Shown here piece after piece: positions 16,236-25,490 of a stretch of 64,000 nt of DNA (position 1 is the first letter of the stretch; each line of letters starts with the position of its first letter). This stretch comes from Cloacibacillus evryensis DSM 19522. GTDB lineage: Bacteria > Synergistota > Synergistia > Synergistales > Synergistaceae. The notes under the pieces were generated by a model. The model was not told the DNA's origin and did not search any database. It saw only the letters and a list, made by a program, of their open reading frames with translations. The translations under genes and the position numbers were made by a program. Location: positions 3,401,283-3,465,282 of the forward strand of contig NZ_KK073872.1 in NCBI RefSeq assembly GCF_000585335.1, read 5' to 3'.

Positions 16236-16661
16236 ATGGATGAAACAATGACCGCGTCAAACGACGATAAAAGGGTACTGACGGCGCTCTGTTCCGATAT
16301 AAAGAGAGAGATCGCCGGCAAAAGATACGACCACGCCGAATGCGCGCTGCGGATCGCAAAGGCGATGGAGCAGTACCCGGACGCCCCGGAGCCGCATAAT
16401 CTGTTGGGCATACTTCTTGAGGAGAGCGGCGACCACCGCGGCGCGATGAAGCATTTTCGCGCCGCCTGGGCTCTCGATCCCGGTTACAGGCCGGCGCATT
16501 TTAATATGGAGTCACTGGGGGGCTTTTTCCCGGAGGATTTCAGCGTTAAAAAGTACGCTTTTGACGACAGCGACTGCGGGCCGCGAGAGGACGCGGCCTC
16601 GCCGCAAAAATCAAAGGGTGTGACCGGTAAGTTTTTTAGAAAAGAGGATGGAAGAGCATGA
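16236..16661 (+). CDS. TPR-repeat protein encoded inside the kdp operon
   Basis: The 141-residue soluble protein has a tetratricopeptide-like helix pair: HAECALRIAKAMEQYPDAPE, then HNLLGILLEESGDHRGAMKHFRAAWALDPGYRPA. The C terminus is polar and ends in a basic patch (KGVTGKFFRKEDG). It has a GGAGG ribosome-binding site, lies 51 bp after kdpF, and its stop overlaps the kdpA start (ATGA), so it is cotranslated with KdpA. TPR domains bind proteins; a role in assembly or control of the Kdp pump is inferred from position alone. I do not know it from standard kdp operons. Confidence 0.75.
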   Translation: MDETMTASNDDKRVLTALCSDIKREIAGKRYDHAECALRIAKAMEQYPDAPEPHNLLGILLEESGDHRGAMKHFRAAWALDPGYRPAHFNMESLGGFFPEDFSVKKYAFDDSDCGPREDAASPQKSKGVTGKFFRKEDGRA

Positions 16662-18403
16662 GTTCAGTGATACAGTATGTCGTCTATGTCGCGATCCTCG
16701 CCGCGGCGGCGCTGCCGCTCGGCAGTTATATCGCCAAGGCGATGAACGGAGAGAGGGTCTTTCTCTCGCCCGCCCTCGTCCCCTGTGAGAACGCCATATA
16801 CAGGATACTCGGCGTCGATAAGGACGAGGAGATGAGCTGGAAGTATTATGCTCTCTGCGTTCTGGTCTTTTCAGCGGTCTGCCTCGCCGGCCTCACCGCC
16901 ATGCTGATGCTGCAGGGACATCTGCCGCTCAATCCGCAGAAGTTGCCGGGCCTCGGCTGGCATCTGGCTTTCAACACCGCCGCCAGTTTCGTCACCAATA
17001 CGAACTGGCAGGCATATTCAGGAGAAAACACGCTGAGCTATTTTTCCCAGTCGCTCGGCCTGACGGTGCAGAATTTCGTCTCCGCCGGCGCGGGAATCGC
17101 GGTGCTTTTCGCGCTGATACGCGGCATCGTCAGGGTGAGGTCAAAGGGGGTCGGCTCTTTCTGGACCGATATCACGCGCGCCGTGCTTTATGTGATGCTC
17201 CCGCTTTCGCTGATCGTCGCCGTGGCGCTCGTCTCCCAGGGCGTAATGCAGAATTATTCTTCCTATGAGACGGTGGAGCTGATGGAGCCGATAGTCCTCG
17301 AGGACGGCGCGAAGGTCTCGCGGCAGGTCGTCCCGATGGGGCCGCAGGCGAGTCAGGTCGCGCCGAAGCAGCTCGGCACGAACGGCGGCGGCTATAACGG
17401 CGCGAATTCGGCAAACGCCTTGGAAAACCCCACGCCATTTTCCAATTTGCTGGAGCTTCTGTCGCTGCTGATGATCCCCGCCGCCCTCTGTTTCTCATAC
17501 GGGCGGGGCGTTAAGGACAAGCGGCAGGGGCGGGCGGTCTTTCTCGCGATGTTCATCGTGCTCGCCGCCTCGCTGGCGATCGTCGGCTATTATGAACAGG
17601 CGGCGACGCCGCAGTTGGCTCAGGGCGGAAATGTCGATCTCGGCACGGTGATGCAGCCGGGGGGAAATATGGAGGGCAAGGAGAGCCGCTTCGGCATCGC
17701 GAGCTCCGCGGCGTGGGCGGTATTCACGACCGCCGCCTCGAACGGCTCCGTCAATTCCATGCACGACAGCTACACGCCGATCGGCGGCCTCGTGCCGATG
17801 CTGCTGATGCAGCTCGGCGAGGTCATCTTCGGCGGCGTCGGCTGCGGCCTCTACGGGATGATCGGTTTCGTCATTCTGACGGTCTTCATCATCGGGCTGA
17901 TGGTCGGGCGCACGCCGGAATATCTCGGCAAGAAGATCGAACCCTTCGAGATGCGCATGGCCGTCCTCGTCTGCCTCGCGACGCCGGTGGCGATACTGGC
18001 CGGCTGCGGCATCGCGGCGCTGGTCCCCTCCGTGCCCGCCAGTATGAACGACCCGGGACCGCACGGTTTTTCGGAGCTGCTCTACGCCTTCTCTTCAGCC
18101 GGGGGCAATAACGGCTCGGCCTTCGCGGGCTTCAACGCGAACACCCCCTTCCTGAACTCGGCGCTCGGCCTCGTGATGATCTTCGCGCGCTTCGTGCCGA
18201 TGACCGCGACGCTGGCGATCGCCGGAAGTCTGGCGGGGAAAAGGCGCGCGCCGGAATCGGCGGGGACGCTCTCCACCTGCAATATGACTTTCGCCTTCCT
18301 GCTCATCCTCATCGTGCTGCTCATCGGCGCGCTCTCTTTTTTCCCCGCGCTGGCGCTCGGACCGGTCGTCGAGCATCTGAGAATGTTCCGGGAAACTTTT
18401 TGA
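16658..18403 (+). CDS. kdpA: K+-transporting ATPase subunit KdpA
   Basis: KdpA is the channel-like subunit that selects and passes K+. The 581-residue protein has about ten membrane segments and the four selectivity-loop repeats: FVTNTNWQAYSGE, LGTNGGGYNGANSA, AASNGSVNSMHDSY and SAGGNNGSAFAGFN. The ATGA overlap with the TPR gene sets the start. It is intact, unlike kdpB next to it. Confidence 0.95.
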   Translation: MSSVIQYVVYVAILAAAALPLGSYIAKAMNGERVFLSPALVPCENAIYRILGVDKDEEMSWKYYALCVLVFSAVCLAGLTAMLMLQGHLPLNPQKLPGLGWHLAFNTAASFVTNTNWQAYSGENTLSYFSQSLGLTVQNFVSAGAGIAVLFALIRGIVRVRSKGVGSFWTDITRAVLYVMLPLSLIVAVALVSQGVMQNYSSYETVELMEPIVLEDGAKVSRQVVPMGPQASQVAPKQLGTNGGGYNGANSANALENPTPFSNLLELLSLLMIPAALCFSYGRGVKDKRQGRAVFLAMFIVLAASLAIVGYYEQAATPQLAQGGNVDLGTVMQPGGNMEGKESRFGIASSAAWAVFTTAASNGSVNSMHDSYTPIGGLVPMLLMQLGEVIFGGVGCGLYGMIGFVILTVFIIGLMVGRTPEYLGKKIEPFEMRMAVLVCLATPVAILAGCGIAALVPSVPASMNDPGPHGFSELLYAFSSAGGNNGSAFAGFNANTPFLNSALGLVMIFARFVPMTATLAIAGSLAGKRRAPESAGTLSTCNMTFAFLLILIVLLIGALSFFPALALGPVVEHLRMFRETF

Positions 18404-18419
18404 AAGGAAGCGGATCGCA

Positions 18420-20515
18420 ATGTCAGTCAATAAAAATGTACCAAATTATTCAAACGGCAAGATAGCTGCGGAGGCGTTCAAAGCCGCTCTCATAAAGCTC
18501 GCGCCCGCCGCGCAGGCGAAGAACCCGGTGATGCTGCTGGTATATATTTCGGCGATACTCACCACGGCCCTCGCGGTTCTTTCGTTTTACGGCGTGCGGG
18601 ACGCCCCCTTCGGCTTCACGGCGGGAATCGCCGCCGTGCTCTGGCTGACGGCGCTCTTCGCGAACTTCGCGGAGGCGATCGCCGAGGGGCGGGGCAAGGC
18701 CCAGGCCGACTCGCTGAGGGCCGCGCGCCGTGAGGTCACGGCGCATTTGCTCTCGAAGGCAGACGACCACGCGTCCGGCACGGATATCGCCTCCGCCATG
18801 CTGAGGAAGGGCGACATCTTCATCGTCCGCGCCGGAGAGCAGGTCCCCGCGGACGGAGAGGTGATCGAGGGCGCGGCCTCCGTCGACGAGTCGGCGATCA
18901 CCGGCGAGTCGGCCCCCGTGATCCGCGAAGCCGGCGGCGACCGCAGCGCGGTGACGGGCGGCACGACGGTCCTCTCCGACTGGCTCGTCGTCCGCGTGAC
19001 GCACTCGTCGTCCGCGTGACGCAGGAAGAGGGGGAAAGCTTTCTCGACAAGATGATCGCGATGGTCGAGGGCGCGGCGCGCAAACGCACGCCCAATGAGA
19101 TAGCGCTTGAGATATTGCTGATCGCCTTCACGATGATATTCGTTCTCGTGACGATGTCGCTCTACGCCTTCTCCGGCCTCCTGGCGAATGGGGAGGGGCA
19201 GGCAAACCCGCTCTCCGTCACGGCGATGGCGGCGCTGCTCGTCTGCCTCGCGCCGACGACTATCGGCGCGCTGCTTTCGGCGATCGGCATCGCCGGCATG
19301 AACCGCCTGAACCGCGCCAACGTGCTCGCGATGAGCGGGCGGGCGATCGAGGCGGCGGGCGACGTCGACATCCTGCTGCTCGACAAGACGGGCACTATCA
19401 CTCTGGGCAACCGCCAGGCGAGCGAATTCATCCCCGTCGACGGATGCGGCAAGCGCAGCCTCGCCGACGCGGCGCAGTTATCGTCGCTCGCCGACGAGAC
19501 TCCCGAAGGGCGCAGCGTCGTCGTCCTTGCGAAACGGGAGTTCGGCATCCGCGAACGCCAGCTCGAAAACGAACAGCTGACTTTCATCCCATTCACCGCG
19601 GCGACGCGCATGAGCGGCGTGAACGGCAGGGATGGCGAGATCAGGAAGGGCGCCGCGGAGGCGATACGCGCTTATGTCGAGAAAGCGGGCGGCCGTTTCA
19701 GCGAGGAGTGCCGCAACGTCACAGACCGCGTCGCGAAGCTCGGCGGGACGCCGCTCGTCGTGGCAAAAAACGGCCGCGTGCTCGGAGTGATCTGCCTGAA
19801 GGACATCATCAAGGACGGCGTGAAGGAAAAGTTCGCCGACCTGCGCAAGATGGGCATCAAGACGATAATGATCACGGGCGACAATCCCGTAACGGCGACG
19901 GCGATCGCGGTGGAGGCGGGCGTCGATGATTTCCTCGCCGAAGCGACGCCGGAGGCCAAGCTTTCGCTGATCCGCGAGTATCAGGCCAAGGGGCATCTGG
20001 TGGCGATGACGGGCGACGGCTCGAACGACGCTCCCGCGCTCGCTCAGGCCGACGTCGCGGTGGCGATGAACACCGGCACACAGGCGGCGAAGGAGGCCGG
20101 CAATATGGTGGATCTCGACTCTTCGCCGACAAAGCTGATCGAGATCGTCCGTATCGGGAAACAACTGCTGATGACCCGCGGCGCGCTGACGACCTTCTCC
20201 ATCGCCAACGACCTCGCGAAATACTTCGCGATCATCCCCGCGCTCTTCGTCGTGCTGTTCCCGCAGCTTCAGGCGCTGAATATCATGAAGCTCCACAGCC
20301 CCGAGAGCGCCATCTTCTCGGCGGTGATCTATAACGCGCTGATCATCGCGGCGCTCATCCCGCTCGCGCTCCGAGGGGTGAAATACAAAGAAGAGTCCTC
20401 GGGACAGCTTCTGATGAGAAACCTGATGATCTACGGCGCCGGCGGGATCATCATCCCCTTCGCCGCGATAAAGATCATCGACATGATCCTTATCGGAACG
20501 GGAATCCTGGCCTGA
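18420..20515 (+). pseudogene. kdpB: K+-transporting ATPase catalytic subunit KdpB, interrupted by a 20-bp duplication
   Basis: The first frame (18420-19019) holds the N-terminal membrane helices and the actuator motif [10 protein letters not shown]. The second (from 19016) holds [14 protein letters not shown] with the phosphorylated Asp, ITGDNPVTA, and [20 protein letters not shown]. They are separated by a 20-bp unit present twice (18984-19003, 19004-19023). Removing one copy gives a continuous 691-residue KdpB reading [15 protein letters not shown], a normal length. As it stands translation stops soon after the duplication at 19017-19019, so no full KdpB is made. A GTG at 19016 could start the C-terminal fragment. 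Reversible slippage or sequence error are both possible. Confidence 0.92.
18984..19023 (+). repeat. 20-bp tandem duplication within kdpB
   Basis: Two exact, adjacent copies of CTCGTCGTCCGCGTGACGCA. Because 20 is not a multiple of three, the second copy shifts the kdpB frame. Confidence 0.95.
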
Positions 20516-20542
20516 AGGCCGTTTGAAAAGAGGAGGCAGCCT

Positions 20543-21142
20543 ATGACATTGAGAGCAGTTACGATTCGTTCGCTAATATATTTTGCGCTGATGACCGTGA
20601 TCACGGGGATCATATATCCTCTCGCGGTGACGGGGATCGCCAAGTTGGTCTTTCCCTATGAGGCCGGCGGCTCCATCATCCGGGTCGATGGCCGGAAATA
20701 CGGCGCGGAGAATCTCGGGCAGCCATACCGCTCGCCCGGCCGCCTCTGGGGGCGTCAGATGAACATCGACGCCGGCTTCACCGGCGCGGACGGCGGGCCG
20801 GCGGCCTACGCCTGGCCCTCAAATCTGAGCCCCGCCGGGAAAAAACTTGAAAGGCTGATCGCCGGGCGCGTGAAGGAGATACGCAAGGCAAACCCGGCTA
20901 TGGGGGATAAGCCGGTGCCCGTCGAGCTCGTAACAAGCTCCGGCGGCGGCCTCGACCCTCACATCTCCCCCGCGGCGGCCCTCTATCAGGTGCCGCGCAT
21001 CGCGGCCGCCGCCGGCCTCTCCGAGGCGGAGGTGACAAAAATCATCAAAAAACATACCGAGGGGCGTTTGCTGGGAATAATCGGTGAACCGCGCGTCCAT
21101 GTTTTGAAGGTAAACCTCGAACTGGGCGGAATCCTGAAATAA
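20543..21142 (+). CDS. kdpC: K+-transporting ATPase subunit KdpC
   Basis: KdpC is the single-span subunit that raises ATP affinity of the pump. The 199-residue protein has an N-terminal membrane helix (IYFALMTVITGIIYPLAVTG), then the periplasmic domain with the family blocks SSGGGLDPHISPAAALYQVPRI and EGRLLGIIGEPRVHVLKVNL. GGAGG precedes the ATG, 27 bp after kdpB. Confidence 0.94.
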   Translation: MTLRAVTIRSLIYFALMTVITGIIYPLAVTGIAKLVFPYEAGGSIIRVDGRKYGAENLGQPYRSPGRLWGRQMNIDAGFTGADGGPAAYAWPSNLSPAGKKLERLIAGRVKEIRKANPAMGDKPVPVELVTSSGGGLDPHISPAAALYQVPRIAAAAGLSEAEVTKIIKKHTEGRLLGIIGEPRVHVLKVNLELGGILK

Positions 21143-21174
21143 CCCCGCCGTCCGAAAGGGAGTGAATATTCACT

Positions 21175-23172
21175 ATGGAAGAGCTGAAACGCCCCTCGCC
21201 GGAAGAGCTGCTCTCACGGCTGAAAGATCAGCGGGAGAAAGAGGAGGGGACGCTGAAAATATTCTTCGGCTACGCCGCCGGCGTCGGCAAGACATACGCG
21301 ATGCTCGAGGCGGCGCGGCGCGCGAAAAGCCAGGGAATAGACGTGGCCGTCGGCTATATCGAGCCGCACACGCGTCCCGAGACGATGGCGCTGCTTGAGG
21401 GACTGGAGACGCTGCCGGTGAGAAGTGTCGGGTACAGGGGCTTGAAGCTCGACGAATTCGACCTCGACGGCGCGCTCGCCCGCCATCCGAAGCTGATTCT
21501 CGTAGACGAGCTGGCCCACACGAACGCCCCCGGCTCTCGCCACGTAAAGCGCTATCAGGATATCAAGGAGCTGCTGCGGGCCGGCATCGACGTATACACC
21601 ACCGTCAACGTCCAGCATATCGAGAGCCTGAACGACATCGTCGCCTCGATAACGGGCGTGACGGTTGCCGAGCGCGTGCCTGACGACGTCTTTGACCGCG
21701 CGGAGCTCATCGAAGTGATAGACCTTGAGCCCGACGACCTTATCGAACGCATAGAGTCCGGAAAGGTATATAAGAACGAGCGGGCGAAGAGGGCGCTCGG
21801 CGGCTTCTTCACCAAAAAAAACCTCGGCGCCCTGCGCGAGATCACGCTGCGCCGCACCGCAGACAAGCAGAGCAGGGCGGCGATGGCGGAGGGCGGCGGC
21901 GTCAATGCCGGCGAGCATGTGCTCACCTGTCTCTCCGCCGCCCCCTCCAACGCGAAGGTCATCCGGACGGCGGCGCGTCTCGCGGAGGCCTTTCACAGCC
22001 GCTTCACGGCGCTCTACGTGGAAACCGGGGGCGGCAGGCCGGGAGACGGCGGCGGACGGCGGCTCCAAATGAATATAAAGCTCGCGGAGGATCTCGGCGC
22101 GCAGATAGTAACGGCCTACGGCGACGACATCGCCGGACAGATCGCGCAATACGCCAGCCAGAGCGGCGTGACGAAGGCGGTGCTCGGGCGCACGAACCAC
22201 AAAAACGGCCTCTTCGGGCGAAAAAAGAGCCTCATCGACCGCCTCACCGAGACGGCCCCCGAACTCGACGTTTACATCATACCCGACCGGCAGCCGCCCT
22301 ACCGCGTGAAAAAACAGTACGGCGGCGGATTGGAACTCTCCTGGCGGGACACGGCATACGCGCTGCTGATCTTCGCCGCGGCGACGCTGTTCTCTTATGT
22401 CTTCTTCCGCGCCGGTTTCCAAAACGTCAATACGATCGCCTTTTACATGCTCGCGGTGCTCTTTACCTCGCTCCTGACGCGCGGATATATCTATGGCGCC
22501 GCGCTCTCCTTCGCCAGCGTCGCCGCCTTCAACTATCTCTTCATCGAGCCGCTATATTCGTTCACCATGTACGACCCGGCCTATCCCGTCGTCCTTATCG
22601 TAATGCTGTGCGCGAGCCTGCTCGCCGGCTCTTTGGCGGCGCGTATCAAAAAACAGGCGGAACTTGCCTCCGGCAGCGCCTATATGACCGAGGTGCTGCT
22701 GGAGACAAGCCGGCTGCTCAACAAATCCGGGGGCTTCGCCTCCACCGCGGAAGTCGCGGAGAGGCAGCTGAGAAAGCTGCTCGACAGGCCCGTATTCATC
22801 TACGGGGAGGCGGAGCCGGGACGCTTGGCGAGGATATCTCCGGTAAAGCTGCCGAAGGAGGAAAGAGCCTACGAAAGCGAGGAAGAGATGGGCGTCGCGG
22901 AATGGGTCAGGACAAACAACCGTCGCGCCGGGGCGGCCACCGAGACGCTGCCGGGCGCGAAGTGCCTCTATATGGCGGTACGCGGGGGAGACGGCAAGGT
23001 CCTCGCGGTAGCCGCCATTGCCGCGGGACCGCAGCCGCCGCTCACAGCCTTTGAAAAAAACCTGATCCGCGCGATGCTCGACGAATGCGGCGTGGCGCTG
23101 GAAAAGGCCCTGCTGTACGACAGATATGTGCCGAAGGAGGGCGGAACAGATAAAGACCTATCTGAGAATTGA
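21175..23172 (+). CDS. kdpD: KdpD sensor protein lacking the histidine kinase domain
   Basis: KdpD normally senses K+/ionic state and phosphorylates KdpE. This protein has the KdpD sensor domain (residues about 25-235) with a P-loop FGYAAGVGKTYAML and LILVDELAHTNAPGSRH, a universal-stress-like domain (about 245-370) with LGRTNHKNGLFGRKK, four membrane helices (about 390-490) and a GAF-like domain (about 510-650). It then stops at residue 665. E. coli KdpD is 894 residues; the missing part is the HisKA and ATPase domains. No kdpE follows. It cannot signal by itself, so it may partner with another kinase or act through its P-loop domain. Short KdpD forms are known in cyanobacteria. Confidence 0.93.
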   Translation: MEELKRPSPEELLSRLKDQREKEEGTLKIFFGYAAGVGKTYAMLEAARRAKSQGIDVAVGYIEPHTRPETMALLEGLETLPVRSVGYRGLKLDEFDLDGALARHPKLILVDELAHTNAPGSRHVKRYQDIKELLRAGIDVYTTVNVQHIESLNDIVASITGVTVAERVPDDVFDRAELIEVIDLEPDDLIERIESGKVYKNERAKRALGGFFTKKNLGALREITLRRTADKQSRAAMAEGGGVNAGEHVLTCLSAAPSNAKVIRTAARLAEAFHSRFTALYVETGGGRPGDGGGRRLQMNIKLAEDLGAQIVTAYGDDIAGQIAQYASQSGVTKAVLGRTNHKNGLFGRKKSLIDRLTETAPELDVYIIPDRQPPYRVKKQYGGGLELSWRDTAYALLIFAAATLFSYVFFRAGFQNVNTIAFYMLAVLFTSLLTRGYIYGAALSFASVAAFNYLFIEPLYSFTMYDPAYPVVLIVMLCASLLAGSLAARIKKQAELASGSAYMTEVLLETSRLLNKSGGFASTAEVAERQLRKLLDRPVFIYGEAEPGRLARISPVKLPKEERAYESEEEMGVAEWVRTNNRRAGAATETLPGAKCLYMAVRGGDGKVLAVAAIAAGPQPPLTAFEKNLIRAMLDECGVALEKALLYDRYVPKEGGTDKDLSEN

Positions 23173-23479
23173 GCCCTTTTTCTCTCAGCCTCCGCGCGCA
23201 GTGCCTCACCCGTCTCAAGCACGACGGCATGAAGCAGGCAATCAGCGGCAAGCCCCTCCGCAAACGAAAGCACCGTATGCCCGGACTTCTTTCTTTATAA
23301 TAGAGAGCCTGCAGCTCCGTTTCCGGCCCCCACACCCCGCGAAGAATGCGGCTCACTCCAGGCCGCATCAGCCCGCTTGAATCAGTCGGGTTCACTATAG
23401 CGTCGCAAATAATTTCATCAAGCGGCTCAGACGAGAGTGATATATCCATCTCCGCCATCCTTATAGAACAACTTCGCAA
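23160..23479 (-). pseudogene. Macro-domain protein remnant, frameshifted
   Basis: From a TTG at 23479, which has AGGAGG eight bases upstream, the frame reads MRSCSIRMAEMDISLSSEPL then DEIICDAIVNPTDSSGLMRP, a macro-domain start (DAIVNP), followed by GPETELQALYYKERSPG. At about 23276-23285 the frame must change by one base to read HTVLSFAEGLAADCLLHAVV, matching the GHAVVT...H-V core of macro domains, then ends over the antisense 3' end of kdpD. Macro domains bind or hydrolyse ADP-ribose. Length (about 105 residues) is short for the family, so this is likely a decayed gene. Confidence 0.45.
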
Positions 23480-23511
23480 TATTTATTCCTCCTCGTTTTT
23501 ATATATACGTA

Positions 23512-23540
23512 TTGACAAGTATCTATATATAGTTTATGCT
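23512..23540 (+). promoter_or_regulatory. ars-type promoter with AT-rich imperfect palindrome
   Basis: TTGACA (23512-23517), 17-bp spacer, TATGCT (23535-23540). The surrounding TATATACGTA...GTATCTATATA is an imperfect inverted repeat across the -35 and spacer, placed like an ArsR operator. Confidence 0.6.
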
Positions 23541-23593
23541 ATTTCCCGCAGGACGTCGACGACGGAATAAACTTGCGAAGGGGCATATCATAG

Positions 23594-23866
23594 ATGTTAA
23601 TTATGGATGCAATAAAGACAATTCTTTTATTTTTTCAGAATCAGATATTGGGAATGAGGTGGCTCAACACTCTCGCGGGGCAAACGCTTTCCGCGGCTTC
23701 CATCGGACGCGAACCGGAGGTCGAGAAGGTAACCGACATGGCGCGAATCGTCTCATACGGCGTGATCTCTACTCCGGCACTGGTTGTAGGAGAAAGAGTC
23801 GTCTCCGTAGGAAAGATCCTTTCCGCCGGCGAGATTGCCGGTTTGCTGAAAAAAGAAGGACTGTGA
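23594..23866 (+). pseudogene. Fused remnant: permease N terminus joined to thioredoxin-like C terminus
   Basis: Residues 4-30 (MDAIKTILLFFQNQILGMRW, LNTLAG) resemble the N terminus of the ArsP/DUF318-type permease found in ars operons. From residue about 37 the protein reads EPEVEKVTDMARIVSYGVIS then TPALVVGERVVSVGKILS, the second half of the small redox-disulfide thioredoxins encoded next to that permease. The CxxC active site is missing. The simplest explanation is an internal deletion that removed most of the permease and the start of the thioredoxin and left an in-frame 90-residue fusion. The following 190 bp (to 24056) hold no gene I can name, though one frame reads ALVNNDAVNVFRASCDINGL, possibly another remnant. 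Confidence 0.65.
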
Positions 23867-24056
23867 CCATTCAAAATCAGCAGGGGAACGGCACTAGGAA
23901 GGTATATAAGGCTTTGGTCAACAACGACGCAGTAAATGTATTCAGAGCGTCTTGTGACATCAACGGGCTTACAATTCCGGCGCATTTACAAAACTGGGAA
24001 AAATACCCCTTAAAAGCAAAGAATAACAACCTTATACTTATAAAGGAGAAAATGCT

Positions 24057-25130
24057 ATGGCAGAAAAAAGAAACAAAGACACTTTGGGAATCTTCGGTCG
24101 ATGGCTGACGCTTTGGGTGGCGCTCTGTATGGCTGTAGGGGTGGGCATCGGCGTATTCCTGCCACGGGTCCCGGCGTTCCTTGCAAAGTTTGAATATGCC
24201 AACGTTTCTATCCCTGTTGCGGTGCTGATCTGGCTTATGATCTATCCAATGATGCTCAAGATAGATTTTTCCAGTATCGTTCAGGCGGTCAAAATGCCCA
24301 AGGGACTCATCATAACGTGCGTTACCAACTGGATGGTCAAGCCTTTTACGATGTACGCCGCCGCATCGTTTTTCTTCTTCACGGTATATGCGGGGCTGCT
24401 GGCCCCCGAGAGCGCGCGGGAATACCTTGCCGGTGCGGTGCTTCTTGGCGCGGCGCCCTGTACCGCGATGGTCTTCGTATGGAGCCAACTTACAAATGGA
24501 AATCCGGCATACACGTTGGTACAGGTCGCGGTGAACGATTTAATAATCTTAGCGGCCTTCACGCCAATAACGGCCTTTTTGCTTGGCGTCTCCGGCATCG
24601 CTATACCTTGGAACACACTGCTGCTTTCCGTCATTCTTTTTGTGCTGATACCGCTCACCGCGGGATGGCTGACGAGAAAGTTTTATATCGCGTACCGCGG
24701 CGAAAGAGATTTTTACCGTTTTATCAAAAAATTTGAAGGCATTACAACGGCAGGACTGCTCCTCACATTGATAATCATCTTTTCCTTTCAGGGAAAAGTA
24801 ATCCTTGAAAACCCCGTTGATATCTTGCTGATAGCGCTTCCGCTCACACTACAAACCTTCTTTATCTTTGCCTTTGGCTACTTATGGGCGAAATTATGGA
24901 AACTGCCTTACGACATAGCTGCTCCGGCAGGGTTGATAGGCGCGAGTAATTTTTTTGAGCTGGCTGTGGCCGTGGCAATATCGCTCTTCGGGCTTCAATC
25001 CGGCGCGGCACTCGCAACGGTCGTAGGCGTACTGATTGAAGTACCGGTCATGTTGATGCTGGTCAATTTCTGCAACCGGACAAAAGATTGGTTTTTGAAA
25101 AAGCCTGTGATCAGGCCGCAAGGCAGATAA
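24057..25130 (+). CDS. acr3: ACR3-family arsenite efflux transporter
   Basis: The 357-residue membrane protein has ten hydrophobic segments. ACR3 hallmarks include PVAVLIWLMIYPMMLKIDF, the catalytic Cys in GAAPCTAMVFVWSQLTNGNP (C135) and the conserved late helix IGASNFFELAVAVAI with a Glu. It exports As(III) across the cytoplasmic membrane. AAAGGAG precedes the ATG. It follows the collapsed permease/thioredoxin gene and shares its promoter, so it is the surviving part of an ars operon. No arsR is adjacent; the nearest is at 30.8 kb. Confidence 0.94.
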   Translation: MAEKRNKDTLGIFGRWLTLWVALCMAVGVGIGVFLPRVPAFLAKFEYANVSIPVAVLIWLMIYPMMLKIDFSSIVQAVKMPKGLIITCVTNWMVKPFTMYAAASFFFFTVYAGLLAPESAREYLAGAVLLGAAPCTAMVFVWSQLTNGNPAYTLVQVAVNDLIILAAFTPITAFLLGVSGIAIPWNTLLLSVILFVLIPLTAGWLTRKFYIAYRGERDFYRFIKKFEGITTAGLLLTLIIIFSFQGKVILENPVDILLIALPLTLQTFFIFAFGYLWAKLWKLPYDIAAPAGLIGASNFFELAVAVAISLFGLQSGAALATVVGVLIEVPVMLMLVNFCNRTKDWFLKKPVIRPQGR

Positions 25131-25228
25131 ATCAGGGAAGGTTTTCGACGAATATACATAGATATATTACTATATAACGATGTTTAATTATCTAATTCGG
25201 CTTAAAAAGCCAATGAGGGACAAGAAAG

Positions 25229-25414
25229 ATGAACGACAAAAAGAAAATGGAAGCCATAGAAAAAAAGTTGACAGATCAGAAGATCACGCAGGATTTTTAC
25301 AAAGCGGCGGAAACCCGGATCAAAGGCAAACCTTTCCCCGCCGATTTTTACTGCCGCGCCGGGCTGCCGAAAGCTCCGGAAAGCTGGGCCCAGGATTTTT
25401 ACCGGCTGCGGTAA
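25229..25414 (+). CDS. Small hypothetical protein with three DFY motifs
   Basis: A 61-residue soluble, charged protein starting MNDKKKMEAIEKKLTDQKIT. It contains QDFYKA, ADFYCRAG and QDFYRLR at roughly even spacing, an internal repeat I cannot match to a family. A GAGGGACAAGAAAG stretch precedes the ATG. It stands alone between acr3 and a convergent LysR gene. An AT-rich run before it (25150-25180) could hold a promoter. Confidence 0.45.
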   Translation: MNDKKKMEAIEKKLTDQKITQDFYKAAETRIKGKPFPADFYCRAGLPKAPESWAQDFYRLR

Positions 25415-25490
25415 CAGAAGCGGAGAAGAGACAAGATCAGCCCCTCGCCGCCTTTTTTCACGCCGCCCCCTAAATGGGCGGCAGACGACT

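Noticed and set aside
21214..22422. 402-codon open frame on the minus strand opposite kdpD
   Set aside because: It is rich in Arg, Ala, Val and Asp as expected for the antisense of a GC-rich gene, has no motif, and kdpD is certain.
23536..24056. A second protein in the frame reading ALVNNDAVNVFRASCDINGL
   Set aside because: No plausible start and its upstream part is out of frame with the chimera; kept only as a possible remnant.
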